Source of the DNA: Leptodesmis sichuanensis A121
Lineage (GTDB): Bacteria > Cyanobacteriota > Cyanobacteriia > Leptolyngbyales > Leptolyngbyaceae
DNA length: 64,000 nucleotides
Direction: 5' to 3'
Assembly (NCBI RefSeq): GCF_021379005.1
Contig: NZ_CP075171.1
Location: 2,294,001 to 2,358,000 of the forward strand
Shown: positions 17,244 through 26,507 of the stretch, piece by piece
Layout: every line of letters starts with the position of its first letter
Numbering within the stretch: position 1 is the first letter of the stretch
Notes under the pieces: generated by a model
The model's input: only the letters and a program-made list of their open reading frames with translations
Database searches by the model: none
What the model was told of the DNA's origin: nothing
Translations under genes and position numbers: made by a program

Positions 17244-18988
17244 CGGAATGTCTTCCATGCATCTCCTAAACGGTTGTAAAAATGGTCAGGGCCAATTAGT
17301 TTTGTTAACCCATCGCGATCGAATTGGGCTTTCACTTCTGGAGCCAGACCCGTCACAACAAACGTAATGTTCTGACTCGCTAAAGCTTGAACGACATTGC
17401 GAATCGTTTGTGATGCAGAATAATCAATTTCAGTAATTGCTCTGGCCTCTAAGATGAACCATTGCACTGGCGAGGTGGCTGTTTCTGCCAGCATCCGCAC
17501 TTGCTCGGAGAAGCGGTTAGCATTGGCATAGAAAATATCTCTGCTAAAGCGATAGATAATCACGCCGGGTGCACTCATGCTTCCGGGAACGACGGGCAGT
17601 GGTCGCCAAAAATGATTCTCGTGAACCAGTACTGCCGAGTGAGGTCGATAACTGTGACGAACATGAAGAATTAATGATAACACGATCGCTAAAATAATCC
17701 CTTCTCGAACTCCAACAAAAACCACAGTGGCAGCCGTAATGACTGCAAGATAGAACTCATCTCGATGGGTTTTAAAAATATCCCGCAGACCTTGTAGGTC
17801 AATCAACTTCATCCCAATTAAGAAAACGATCGCGGCTAGAGCGGCTGTGGGTAAATAGCTAATTGGATCTGTCAAAAACAAAACCACAATCAGCACGATC
17901 GCGACGGTCACGATTTGAGCAATTTGACTCCTTCCGCCTGCCGCATCCACAATGGCAGTTTTGGTAGGGCTACCATTGACAATGAACGTACCACTGAATC
18001 CCGCCGCCATGTTCGCTGCCGCTAAACCGATCAGATCCGCATCTTCATTAAAGGGTTCGTTGTATCGCAAAGCAAAAGCACGGGAGGTTGCTGCACTCTG
18101 GGCAATGATCACAATGCAGCACGAGACTGCCACACCCAGCAGTGACGAAACATCATCCAGTGACACAGCCGGTAGCCCAAAGGAGGGTAAGCCTCTAGGG
18201 ACAGGGCCAACAATCTTAATGCCGTAATCGGCAAAATGAAATACCCAACTGGCGGCGATCGCGCCAACTACAGCCAGGAGCGCACCAGGAAATTTGGGCC
18301 AGAGCTTTTCCAACAGAATAATGACAGCGAGAACAGCCAGAGAAATTCCCATGGTTGGTAAGTGTGTGTTGGGCAAATCCTGGACTACCGAGAGCAGGTG
18401 CTTGATGCTACCGTGCCCCCCTTCCGCAACACCCAGGAGTGTTCCGAGTTGCCCAACGGCCACTTGAATGCCAACCCCTGTCAGAAACCCAATCAACACC
18501 GTGCGGGATAGAAAATCGGCCAGAAATCCCAGCTTAAACAGGCGGGCCAATAACAGCAGTGCAGCCGCTACCAGTGCTACCAGTCCGGTGAGAGCCACAT
18601 ATTGAGGACTGCCAATCTGGGCCAGACGAGATACATTAGAGGCCAGGATCGCGGCGGTAGCTGAGTCGGCTGCAACGACTAAATGACGGGATGAACCAAG
18701 CACCGCAAAGGTGAAGGCTGGCAATAACAAGGTGTATAACCCTGTGGCGATCGGAGTACCCGCAATCTTGGTATAGCCCATGACTTCAGGAATTCCCACA
18801 GCCGCCAGAACCATGCCCGCAATAACATCAGCTACCAGGGTTGAGCGTTTCAGGGGCAACAGACCTTGAAAGAGGAAACGCTGTTTGACGCTGTTTGGCT
18901 GAGTAGTGGTCACGATCGCTGCTCCCTCCAAAATGTCATCCTGAGTAAAAAGCGGCTCAGGTAGTAGAACCTGCTGTAGGTTCGGCAA
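17213..18988 (-). CDS. SulP-family (SLC26-type) anion transporter with STAS domain
   Basis: 591 residues. About 10-14 hydrophobic segments over residues 45-440 with the SulP pattern (VADVIAGMVLAAVGIPEVMGY; GLYTLLLPAFTFAVLGSSRHLVV; AANMAAGFSGTFIVNGSPTKTA). A cytoplasmic STAS domain follows (about 460-580: IIYRFSRDIFYANANRFSEQV, ITEIDYSASQTI). Likely sulfate or bicarbonate import at the plasma membrane; sequence alone does not choose between them, and I do not call it BicA. Convergent overlap with the cupin gene. Confidence 0.88.
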   Translation of the reverse strand: MPNLQQVLLPEPLFTQDDILEGAAIVTTTQPNSVKQRFLFQGLLPLKRSTLVADVIAGMVLAAVGIPEVMGYTKIAGTPIATGLYTLLLPAFTFAVLGSSRHLVVAADSATAAILASNVSRLAQIGSPQYVALTGLVALVAAALLLLARLFKLGFLADFLSRTVLIGFLTGVGIQVAVGQLGTLLGVAEGGHGSIKHLLSVVQDLPNTHLPTMGISLAVLAVIILLEKLWPKFPGALLAVVGAIAASWVFHFADYGIKIVGPVPRGLPSFGLPAVSLDDVSSLLGVAVSCCIVIIAQSAATSRAFALRYNEPFNEDADLIGLAAANMAAGFSGTFIVNGSPTKTAIVDAAGGRSQIAQIVTVAIVLIVVLFLTDPISYLPTAALAAIVFLIGMKLIDLQGLRDIFKTHRDEFYLAVITAATVVFVGVREGIILAIVLSLILHVRHSYRPHSAVLVHENHFWRPLPVVPGSMSAPGVIIYRFSRDIFYANANRFSEQVRMLAETATSPVQWFILEARAITEIDYSASQTIRNVVQALASQNITFVVTGLAPEVKAQFDRDGLTKLIGPDHFYNRLGDAWKTFRHLHKSASGD

Positions 18989-19179
18989 CTCAGGAGAGGC
19001 CAGTAGTGCGGAGTAAAAACGGTGATGGGATTCCGCGAGGCACTATTTAATTTAGAGATGTCAAACCGTTAACCTTATCTTAAATTACTGGTGAATCTGT
19101 GAAAGTGCGGATTTTCCGTAGCCGCCAGTTAAGCCGCTGACGTCTGGCAGATTCTTAGGAGACTTTGAGCTTGTTTCTC

Positions 19180-20457
19180 CTAGAGAAAAGCTACGGGATC
19201 GGTTGGTTCTCCTTCTCGACGAACTTCAAAATGAAGGTGGGGGCCAGTGGAAAGACCTGTGGAACCGACCGCCGCGATCGCCTGTCCCCGCTGCACGGTC
19301 TGTCCCTCGGAGACGTACAACTCACTGGTGTGGCCATACAGCGTGGTGATGCCGCCCCCGTGGTCGATGATCACGGCATTACCATAGCCGCCATACCAGC
19401 CTGCAAAAATCACCAATCCCTGTTCTGCTGCATAGATGGTGGCACCGTAATCGGCCCCAATATCAATCCCAGCGTGGAAGCGTTCATAGCCCAACACCGG
19501 ATGCATACGCCAGCCAAAGCCACTGGTAATTTCGCCTAAACAGGGCAGCAGCATTTGTCCTGTGCCCCGAAAGGCCAGTCCGTACCCACCTGCCCCTGTG
19601 TGTTGCTGGATCAACAAGGCGATCGTTCGAGAGTCCTGTTCTAGCTGGGCTTCTGCTACAGCCATTGCGCGTCGATCGCTCTTCAGGCGGTCAATATTCT
19701 CTTTCTGGCCTGCAATCTGGTCTTCCATGCTGGCCTTCTGAAGCTCCAGTTGTTGTTTCATCAAGGCGATTTCATTCTTCTTCCGTTCTACTCGATCGCG
19801 TTGTTGCTCCAACTGGTCAGCATCGGATTGCAGACCAGCTAAGGTCTGGCGATCGTTCTGGTAAAGCAACTTCAGCCGATAGCGCCGATCCAGGAAGTCA
19901 TTCAGACTGCGGCTTTGTAACAGGACGGCCCAGCCCCGATCCAGTTGCTGCCGCTGCAAAAATTGCAGCCGGGCGATCGTGGCTCCTTGCTTTTGGCGAT
20001 AGGATTGCTCCGCGATCGCCAGTTTCCCTTCTAAGGTCTGAAGCTGACGGATAGCGGTTTGCAACTGAGCAGTGCTGACCTGAATCTGCTTACCTGTGAC
20101 TTTGGCCGTCTTCTGCAAGCCTTTGAGGTTCTTTTGCGCAGCCTTTTCCAGGTTCTTGAGGTACTTTTGTTGTTCGGACAGCTGCGATCGTTGTTGTTCC
20201 AGTTGCTGCCGTTGCTGCTGCAGATCTTGAACCGAGACTTGGGCGATCAGAGCTAGTTCATTTGGGATTTGGGATTTTGAATTTTGGATGGTCAGCGGGT
20301 TAATGGAAGATGCCTGCAGCGATCGATCGTCGGTTCGAGCGATTGCTATGGGTGTTATTTCCTGAGCATTAGCCTGGGTCGGTAGAACAAGTGCTGCCAG
20401 GATGCAGAAGCACCCTCCGATCAAGACCAAAATTAGCCAACGAACCCGCTGCAACAA
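19180..20457 (-). CDS. EnvC/NlpD-like murein hydrolase activator, M23 domain
   Basis: 425 residues. N-terminal hydrophobic signal segment (about 7-30), then long Gln/Leu/Lys-rich coiled coil (about 70-290), then a LytM/M23 peptidase fold at 310-425. Zinc-site residues are present: His328 and Asp332 in HAGID, and His407/His409 in HLHFEVR, so it may be an active endopeptidase rather than a dead activator. Expected in the periplasm, in septal peptidoglycan remodelling. ATG at 20457. Confidence 0.9.
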   Translation of the reverse strand: MLQRVRWLILVLIGGCFCILAALVLPTQANAQEITPIAIARTDDRSLQASSINPLTIQNSKSQIPNELALIAQVSVQDLQQQRQQLEQQRSQLSEQQKYLKNLEKAAQKNLKGLQKTAKVTGKQIQVSTAQLQTAIRQLQTLEGKLAIAEQSYRQKQGATIARLQFLQRQQLDRGWAVLLQSRSLNDFLDRRYRLKLLYQNDRQTLAGLQSDADQLEQQRDRVERKKNEIALMKQQLELQKASMEDQIAGQKENIDRLKSDRRAMAVAEAQLEQDSRTIALLIQQHTGAGGYGLAFRGTGQMLLPCLGEITSGFGWRMHPVLGYERFHAGIDIGADYGATIYAAEQGLVIFAGWYGGYGNAVIIDHGGGITTLYGHTSELYVSEGQTVQRGQAIAAVGSTGLSTGPHLHFEVRREGEPTDPVAFL

Positions 20458-20848
20458 AATACCAACCTGAAGTCATGGAAACGGACACGCTGAATTTTAC
20501 TCAATGTTGGCGATTTGGCACGAAAGATTTTGCCAGCTAATAAAGAAGCCCCCGTGCGTGCTTTGGGGGCTTTAGTTTGGAGCGATGAAGTGATAGCAGT
20601 ATAAATGTACTACTTAAATATTTTTCTGTCAAGCCCATTTTTTTATATCGCTATACTAAATTCCAAGGGAACGACGACGCACTGCTATCAAGGGCAAGCG
20701 ACAGCACGGTCATGTGCTAGATCTATGGACGGTATGTCGTAGGGACGTTCCGGCGGAACGCTCTACAAACAGAAACAACAGATTGGAAACACCACCCGAC
20801 AACACCTATCCTTACAAAGTCTACAAACTCCGATTCGTTGCTTATTAT
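20458..20848. other. Divergent gap (391 bp) with a strong GC hairpin
   Basis: Separates the M23 gene (minus) and the integrase (plus). At 20546-20572 there is AAGCCCCC ... GGGGGCTT flanked by A- and T-rich runs on both sides, a bidirectional terminator shape. Because both neighbours point away from it, it ends neither; it may end an unseen small RNA or be a 5'-leader structure. Confidence 0.5.
20546..20572. terminator. Terminator-like hairpin in a divergent promoter region
   Basis: 8-bp perfect stem AAGCCCCC / GGGGGCTT, 11-nt loop, followed on plus by TAGTTT and on minus by CTTTATT. Confidence 0.6.
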
Positions 20849-22027
20849 ATGGCGGAAACAAACTCATCACTGGATGCCCGTATTGCTCAGGTAAATCAGC
20901 GGTTGAAGGCGGCGAAGATGGGCTTGCAAATTGAGCGTCGGGGAGAAAAATTAAATTTACGGGGGACATTTCCCCCGCGTCCTGGAAGTTTGAAGTTAAA
21001 GCCCTATCAACAACGCTTGAGTTTAGGATTACCAGCCACTCCAGCCGGATTGAAGCAGGCAGAACAGGAGGTGAAGATTATTGCCGCCCAGTTAATTCAA
21101 AATACGTTTGACTGGCGCAATTATGTCTACGGCACAGGCTGGGGACGGTTGGATCAGATGGGACTGGCCCAACAAATTCAAGCCTTTGAACAACATTTCC
21201 TGACCGATGCCGGACGCAGGGGCCATCCCACCTCAACTCAAACCACCTGGGAATTTGGTTATGCTCCCTATCTGCGGAAATTGGAGGCGATCGCCCAGGC
21301 CAATCCCAGCCTCAGCCTTGCCGAAGCTATTTATGCCACCGTTCGCAGTACCGATCCCCATACTCGCAGTCGTCAGGTTTGCTGTACGGCCTTAAGTGCC
21401 TTCGCCACATTTCTCAACCTGGAATTGCCGATCGACTTGAAATCTTTCTGGGGTAGCTATGGGGCTAGTCGCGCTCAACCTCGTGAACTACCCAGCGATG
21501 AACTGATTGTCGCCACCTGGAATACAATTCCCAATCCGGCCTGGCGCTTTGTTTACGGCATTATGGCCACCTACGGATTACGGAATCATGAAGTTTTTTT
21601 TAGCGATTACTCAGCATTGACCCAACCCGGAGCGACTCCTACGGTGCAGGTGTTGGCAACGACCAAAACGGGAAGCCATGAAGTTTGGCCCTTTTATCCA
21701 GAGTGGGTGGAACAGTTTCAATTACGAGCAGGATGTTTACCTGTTGTGCAAACTGACTTGAGCAAAACTACGCTGCAGCGCATTGGTCAATTGGTCTCTG
21801 TGCAGTTTCGTCGCTATGATATTCCCTTTTCTCCCTACGATCTGCGCCATGCCTGGGCGGTACGAACCATTCACTTTGGCCTACCCGATACCGTGGCTGC
21901 TCGCATGATGGGGCATTCCGTTGCCGTTCATACTCGCACCTATCATCAGTGGATCACTCGGCGAGATCAGCAGCAGGCGGTTGATTCAGCTTTGGAGCGA
22001 AGTCGGGGGAACGGGAACAGGGAATAG
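20849..22027 (+). CDS. Tyrosine site-specific recombinase (integrase)
   Basis: 392 residues from ATG 20849; an earlier in-frame start at 20714 adds an unlikely Arg-rich leader. The C-terminal catalytic domain shows the recombinase set: Arg in TYGLRNHEVFFSD, His and Arg in DLRHAWAVRTI, His356 in MMGHSVAVH and the nucleophile Tyr365 in RTYHQW. The type is widespread in cyanobacteria as a solitary chromosomal integrase. No phage or island genes flank it, and att sites were not recognised. Confidence 0.85.
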   Translation: MAETNSSLDARIAQVNQRLKAAKMGLQIERRGEKLNLRGTFPPRPGSLKLKPYQQRLSLGLPATPAGLKQAEQEVKIIAAQLIQNTFDWRNYVYGTGWGRLDQMGLAQQIQAFEQHFLTDAGRRGHPTSTQTTWEFGYAPYLRKLEAIAQANPSLSLAEAIYATVRSTDPHTRSRQVCCTALSAFATFLNLELPIDLKSFWGSYGASRAQPRELPSDELIVATWNTIPNPAWRFVYGIMATYGLRNHEVFFSDYSALTQPGATPTVQVLATTKTGSHEVWPFYPEWVEQFQLRAGCLPVVQTDLSKTTLQRIGQLVSVQFRRYDIPFSPYDLRHAWAVRTIHFGLPDTVAARMMGHSVAVHTRTYHQWITRRDQQQAVDSALERSRGNGNRE

Positions 22028-22354
22028 GGAGTAGAGAATCAGAATTTTGCAATTCTCTAAATTCCAGGAAGCAGCAGTAGTAGGGACGATCGGCCGATCG
22101 CCCCTACAAGAACTTGGGGAAGATGGTAATCCTGATTTAAACCCTGATCGCTGCAGATAACCCCACCGCCTTCGGCACCTCCCCTTAGCAAGGCTACCGT
22201 GTACACACAAGTCATTCAGACGTGGCTGTCACCGAAATCCAACAGTGACACCTAAGGAGCTTGCAAATAAATAAAATACCAGTCATTTTAGCGGGAGCAG
22301 AGCGGAAATATCCCTCTCCTGGCTGAGAATCTCTAGAACAACACTCTCCTTACC

Positions 22355-22825
22355 ATGCTCGACGACAAGATTAAAGCAAGCCTGAAAGATGCTGCTCGAA
22401 AGCTGACTGGACACCGTAAGCGAGATTTTATCGCAAAAGTTGCAGAGGACTATTTTGACGGTTCAGCCCGGAAAACGGAAACGGTTTTAGGGTGGAATCG
22501 CGCCAGTGTGCAACTGGGTCTGCATGAACGCCGCAGTGGAATCACCTGTGTTGATAACTATCGAGCTAGAGGGCGGCATAAAAGCGAAGTGGTGTTGGTC
22601 AATTTGGAAGCCGATATTGCCAGTTTAGTGGACAGGCAAGCCCAAGCTGATCCGAAATTTCAATCGACCTTCTTATATGCTCGTATCAGTGCCCAAGCCG
22701 TCCGAGATGCCTTAAGTGAGCAGAAGGGCTACGACGAGGAACAACTGCCTTCGCGTCAGACCATTGGGGCAATTCTCAATCGCATGGGATATCGCCTAAA
22801 AAAACACAAAAAGTCAAACCGTTGA
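22355..22825 (+). CDS. ISAzo13-type transposase, N-terminal frame
   Basis: 156 residues holding the DNA-binding N-terminal part (RKTETVLGWNRASVQLGLHERRSG) up to RMGYRLKK. Normal family members are one protein of about 400 residues; here the second half is in the -1 frame. A run of seven A (22798-22804) at the junction is a likely slippery site for programmed -1 frameshifting. Slipping there joins ...GYRLK to KTQKVKPLKKIAQTD of the second frame. Confidence 0.85.
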   Translation: MLDDKIKASLKDAARKLTGHRKRDFIAKVAEDYFDGSARKTETVLGWNRASVQLGLHERRSGITCVDNYRARGRHKSEVVLVNLEADIASLVDRQAQADPKFQSTFLYARISAQAVRDALSEQKGYDEEQLPSRQTIGAILNRMGYRLKKHKKSNR

Positions 22826-23550
22826 AGAAGATCGCTCAAACCGATGCCATCTTTGACAATGTTGCTCAAGAGAATCAACGGGCTGATGCCAATCCGAAGT
22901 CCTTGAGGCTCTCGATTGACACCAAAGCCAAAGTTAAGATCGGCAATCTATCGCGTAATGGCAAGGATCGCACTCTAGAAGCCAGAAAAGCCGACGACCA
23001 CGATAGTGAGTGGCAGTCGGTGTTAGTGCCTTTTGGCATTCTCAATCTCGACAACGACGAGTTGTCGATTTACTTCGGTCAATCGGCTGAAACCAGCGAT
23101 TTTATAGCCGATTGTTTGGAGTGGTGGTGGCAGGACAATCAAGACCATTACCCGGAGATTGAGGAATGGGTGATCAATTTAGATGGAGGACCCGCCACTC
23201 GCAGTGATCGCACTCAGTTCATCAAACGCATGGTTGAACTCGCCCAAACGATCATGCTCCCGATTCGATTGATTTACTACCCGCCTTATCACAGTAAATA
23301 CAATGCCATTGAACGATGCTGGGCAGCGCTTGAGCAGTATTGGAATGGAGCCATCTTGGATTCGGTAGAAGCGGCAGTTCAATGGGCCAGTCACATGACC
23401 TGGAAAGCAATGAATCCAGTCGTTTATCTGGTTGAAGGCATTTATGAAAAAGGGGTCAAGGTATTGGCTGAGGAGCTAGCAGATTATCTCCCTTTCTGGC
23501 AACGGTCTGAAGCTCTGCCCAAATGGGATATTACTATTCTCCCCGATTGA
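22822..23550 (+). CDS. ISAzo13-type transposase, C-terminal catalytic frame
   Basis: DDE catalytic half: LRLSIDTKAKVKIG (first Asp), EEWVINLDGGPATRSDRTQF (second Asp), PPYHSKYNAIERCWAALEQYW (Glu). Overlaps the first frame by 4 bp; probably made mainly as a frameshift fusion, since the TTG start has no ribosome-binding site. The frame is intact, so the element may be active. Confidence 0.87.
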   Translation: MKKIAQTDAIFDNVAQENQRADANPKSLRLSIDTKAKVKIGNLSRNGKDRTLEARKADDHDSEWQSVLVPFGILNLDNDELSIYFGQSAETSDFIADCLEWWWQDNQDHYPEIEEWVINLDGGPATRSDRTQFIKRMVELAQTIMLPIRLIYYPPYHSKYNAIERCWAALEQYWNGAILDSVEAAVQWASHMTWKAMNPVVYLVEGIYEKGVKVLAEELADYLPFWQRSEALPKWDITILPD

Positions 23551-23916
23551 TTGGGATATTATTTAATTGCAAACCCCTAAACTCCTGACTTGGGGGACAG
23601 CCCCCCAACCCCCCCCCCCGATGTGGAGGACGGCTGCGTCCCCCACACCCCCTCCAGAAGGATTCAACGGTGATCCGTTCCAGACCCTGATAGAACTCAT
23701 TCAGTGGTTGAGCCTCAATCTGTGGCATCCCACCAGCCAACCCTTTCGGGGGGTGTGGGGGAGATCGGACCCCACGCAGCGGGGGACCGGGGGGAAGTCC
23801 CCCGGATCTAGACTTTGAGTTGTACCAAGATGTGTGTACACAGTAGCCTTAGCAAGGGGAGGTTGGGAGGGGTCACATTGGCAGTGTTTTCAAATCAAAT
23901 TGGCATAAGTTATGCT

Positions 23917-24987
23917 TTACCAACGTTGGCTGATTAAAGAATGACCGTTTTGGGCAAAGCGCTCGGCCAGAACCTTCTGGTAAACGGCCTCGTAGCCATC
24001 CGTCATGCGTTGCACACTGAAGTTTTCCTCGACGTGCTGACGGCATTTGGCCCGATCGATCTCAGGGATTCGCTGTAAAGCCTGCAGGCATTCCTCTACG
24101 CTGCTGCAAAGGAACCCAGTTTGTTCATGGGCGATCACTTCCGATGTAGAACCCAACTTCATGGCAATCACCGGAGTGCCGGACACCATTGATTCGATCA
24201 TCACCAGGCCAAAGGGTTCCCGCCAGGTGATGGGAAACAGGGTTGCTACAGCATTCCCCAGGAGAATATTTTTCTGGACGTGGTTGGCTTCTCCCAGATA
24301 TTGAATTTGTTCACCGTCGATATGGGGTTTGATTTCGGTTTCGTAGTACTCCACATCCACCGCATCAATCTTGCCCGCGATTTTTAATGTCCAACCCGAT
24401 CGCTTAGCGATTTCGATCGCCAGGTGAGTGCCTTTCTCCGGCGAAAGGCGACCTAAAAAGGCCAGGTAAGGCGGATCGCTGGGTTTGGGATAGAAACGGT
24501 AGGCAGAGGTGTCGATGCCGTTGTAAACCGTGGCTGCGTAATTCAACCCTAAGCGGGTCTCTCGTTGGTCATGGGAAATGCTAATAAACGGCTGTTGACG
24601 AGCATAGGTAAACAGCTTTTCGTTATCCGGGGTGAAGATACCATGCAGCGTATGAACTGTCGGAGTTTTCACTAACCGGGCATAGGGCAGTGCGGCACAT
24701 CCCATGTGAGAATGGATAATGTCAAAATCCTTCGCTCGCTCATAGACACGAGTAAGCTGTAACATTTCATAAATAGCCGCTTCTTTAACGCTTTTATCGA
24801 GCCGTAATGCTTTGGGGTGAACAGATTCCAGAGTAGCTTTGGTAATCGAATCGCCCGATGCAAACAGCGTAACTTCGTGTCCTCGACGGACCAATTCTTC
24901 GGTCAATAAGCCAACGACCAGTTCAGTGCCTCCATAGGTTGTGGGAGGTACTCGCTCCCAAAGAGGGGCAATCTGAGCAATTCGCAT
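23917..24987 (-). CDS. Glycosyltransferase family 4 protein
   Basis: 356 residues, GT-B fold. Acceptor-side N-terminus PPTTYGGTELVVGLLTEELVRRGHEVTLFASG; donor-side LAFLGRLSPEKGTHLAIEIAKR and the E-x7-E region EPFGLVMIESMVSGTPVIA near residue 260-275. Probably adds a hexose to a surface glycan or glycolipid. No partner genes next to it. The right end of the ISAzo13 element lies 70 bp beyond its stop. Confidence 0.88.
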   Translation of the reverse strand: MRIAQIAPLWERVPPTTYGGTELVVGLLTEELVRRGHEVTLFASGDSITKATLESVHPKALRLDKSVKEAAIYEMLQLTRVYERAKDFDIIHSHMGCAALPYARLVKTPTVHTLHGIFTPDNEKLFTYARQQPFISISHDQRETRLGLNYAATVYNGIDTSAYRFYPKPSDPPYLAFLGRLSPEKGTHLAIEIAKRSGWTLKIAGKIDAVDVEYYETEIKPHIDGEQIQYLGEANHVQKNILLGNAVATLFPITWREPFGLVMIESMVSGTPVIAMKLGSTSEVIAHEQTGFLCSSVEECLQALQRIPEIDRAKCRQHVEENFSVQRMTDGYEAVYQKVLAERFAQNGHSLISQRW

Positions 24988-25210
24988 GGTTAAACCTCCT
25001 ATGTAAACCTGGGAACAAGTCTCTGAGCTGAGATCGGAGTTGAGCGCAGGCTCTGTAACCCTAATTGCCCCAGGTGACTCTTTACACGAAAACGTAAAAA
25101 TTCATCAAAATCTTCAAAGAAAATGTATTGTTTTGTCATGTAGGGATATCCGTACTCAGGTTCCTAAAGCTTCTATGAAACGCAGGGTGCAAGTCATCTA
25201 GCGCAAGATA

Positions 25211-25283
25211 TAAACCTTGTCCAAGTCCAGAACCATAGTTTCTCTGATCGGAAAACGATCGTTCTCTCGCGGGACTTGGTTTA
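25211..25283. repeat. Dispersed repeat A, copy 2 (73 bp)
   Basis: Begins TAAACCTTGTCCAAGTCCAG and ends GGGACTTGGTTTA. Opposite orientation to copy 1 and the same as copy 3. It lies in the 338-bp gap 24988-25325 upstream of the GT4 gene. Nothing else is recognised in that gap. Confidence 0.8.
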
Positions 25284-25325
25284 GCTCCATGAAATATGTC
25301 TGTAAAACTTGAAGAAAAGTAGGGA

Positions 25326-26327
25326 TTACAGTTGAAAGGGAACTTCAATAGCAAGTTGATCGTAAAGCAATTGATACAGCAGCCGCTGAGTGATGAGAAT
25401 CAGCCCCAGATGAGCTTGCAGGCGATCGCGAGCTTGAGTACGGAGATTGCCCATTAATTGCCAGCATCGATGGCTCTCGTGGAAAGCCTGACTCAATCCT
25501 TCAGCAACAGTTAGGAGCGTCATTGCACCTTTTGGCCTAGATGCAGGCAGGGTAGAGGAATTGAGGGAATCAGCACCCCAGTCGGTGAGTGCATCCAGAA
25601 CTGTGACTAACTGGCCGATTAACTGCAATTCAGTGGCATGGTTTGTGTGGAATTGCCGGGTTTCAGTGAGCCAGGGAAGTACTGTTGGAACGGCGATCTG
25701 CCAGTAATTACTCTGGTTTTCCAGGGTTGCGGGGCTTAACTGAATGAAATGGTGTTCATGGGCCAGTCGGAGCAAGGAGCAACATCGGGCATGGGTGTGC
25801 TGGAGCAGGAAGATCCGGTGATGTAAAGCCGCAGTGGCGAATGGCAGCTTTGACCAGGAGCCAGGGGGGACAGGGTTGTTTGGCAACAAATGAAGCCAAT
25901 AGTTGAAATAATTCGCGATCGCTTCGTCGGAGAAATCAAACTGTATATATCCCTGGGAAGTTGCCTGAATCGTCAGTCCCTGCACAACGTCTATGGGAAG
26001 AGACAGGTCAGCAGAATGTTGAAGTAATTGGCATTGGTACAGAAGTTGAGTAACTAATTCTGCAGCAACCTCAAAGGCAGGCTGAGTGGAATTAGCCACC
26101 AGACGATGAGCGATCGGGGAAATATAGCGAACAGGATAAGCATTGCGGGTTCGCTTGATTGGAAACAGCCCATCCTGTGCTACAAACCTCTGATCTGGGG
26201 GAGAAAATTTCTGATCCTGAGCTAAAAAATTCTTAATCGTAGAATTTTTTGTGGTATTAGTAGTTCTTTGGAATAGAGTCCGTAACAACCGTTGAGGAGA
26301 AGGCTGCAGAGTGTTACAGGTAAACAT
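25326..26327 (-). CDS. DALR anticodon-binding-like protein (cyanobacterial, uncertain)
   Basis: 333 residues. The first 60 residues are low-complexity. The C-terminal third (ELQLIGQLVTVLDAL ... HRCWQLMGNLRTQARDRLQAHLGLILITQRLLYQLL) resembles the helical DALR domain of arginyl-tRNA synthetase, and the N-terminal half (ELVTQLLYQCQLLQ ... IQFDFSDEAIANYFNYWL) resembles flanking ArgRS parts. No HIGH or KMSKS catalytic motifs are present, so it is not a synthetase. Role unknown. It diverges from a Crp-family regulator with 180 bp between starts. Confidence 0.5.
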   Translation of the reverse strand: MFTCNTLQPSPQRLLRTLFQRTTNTTKNSTIKNFLAQDQKFSPPDQRFVAQDGLFPIKRTRNAYPVRYISPIAHRLVANSTQPAFEVAAELVTQLLYQCQLLQHSADLSLPIDVVQGLTIQATSQGYIQFDFSDEAIANYFNYWLHLLPNNPVPPGSWSKLPFATAALHHRIFLLQHTHARCCSLLRLAHEHHFIQLSPATLENQSNYWQIAVPTVLPWLTETRQFHTNHATELQLIGQLVTVLDALTDWGADSLNSSTLPASRPKGAMTLLTVAEGLSQAFHESHRCWQLMGNLRTQARDRLQAHLGLILITQRLLYQLLYDQLAIEVPFQL

Positions 26328-26507
26328 TTTGGATCTTAATCTTCTGGGTTTTTACGGAACGCCTATAATGTGAACGTAAAGACCGTATAAGCAATGTAAA
26401 GCTAGCAGGGTGGTAACTTTTAGTTGTTTCACCTAATTTAGAGTCTAGACCGTGGCCCCGATTTAAGTACTTGAGTTTCCCCCCGCTCTCCTTGTCCACT
26501 CTCCAGC

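Larger units (their letters stand above)
22194..23846 (+). mobile_element. ISAzo13-type insertion sequence, 1653 bp
   Basis: Ends are CTACCGTGTACACACA (left) and the inverted CTACTGTGTACACACA (right), one mismatch in 16. It is flanked on both sides by the 11-bp direct repeat CCTTAGCAAGG (22183-22193 and 23847-23857). Inside are two overlapping transposase frames. The right 296 bp after the transposase are non-coding and GC-rich, with an 11-C run near 23609 and imperfect palindromes that may be a nested repeat. Joining the flanks with one direct repeat rebuilds a hairpin, ACCTCCCCTT-AGC-AAGGGGAGGT. Confidence 0.85.

Noticed and set aside
23567-23818. 83-codon Pro-rich frame at the right side of the ISAzo13-type element
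   Set aside because: Low-complexity translation of C and G runs in palindromic DNA.
20849-23846. Genomic island or prophage between the integrase and the IS
   Set aside because: Only an integrase and one IS are present; no phage structural genes, no tRNA-derived att repeat found.
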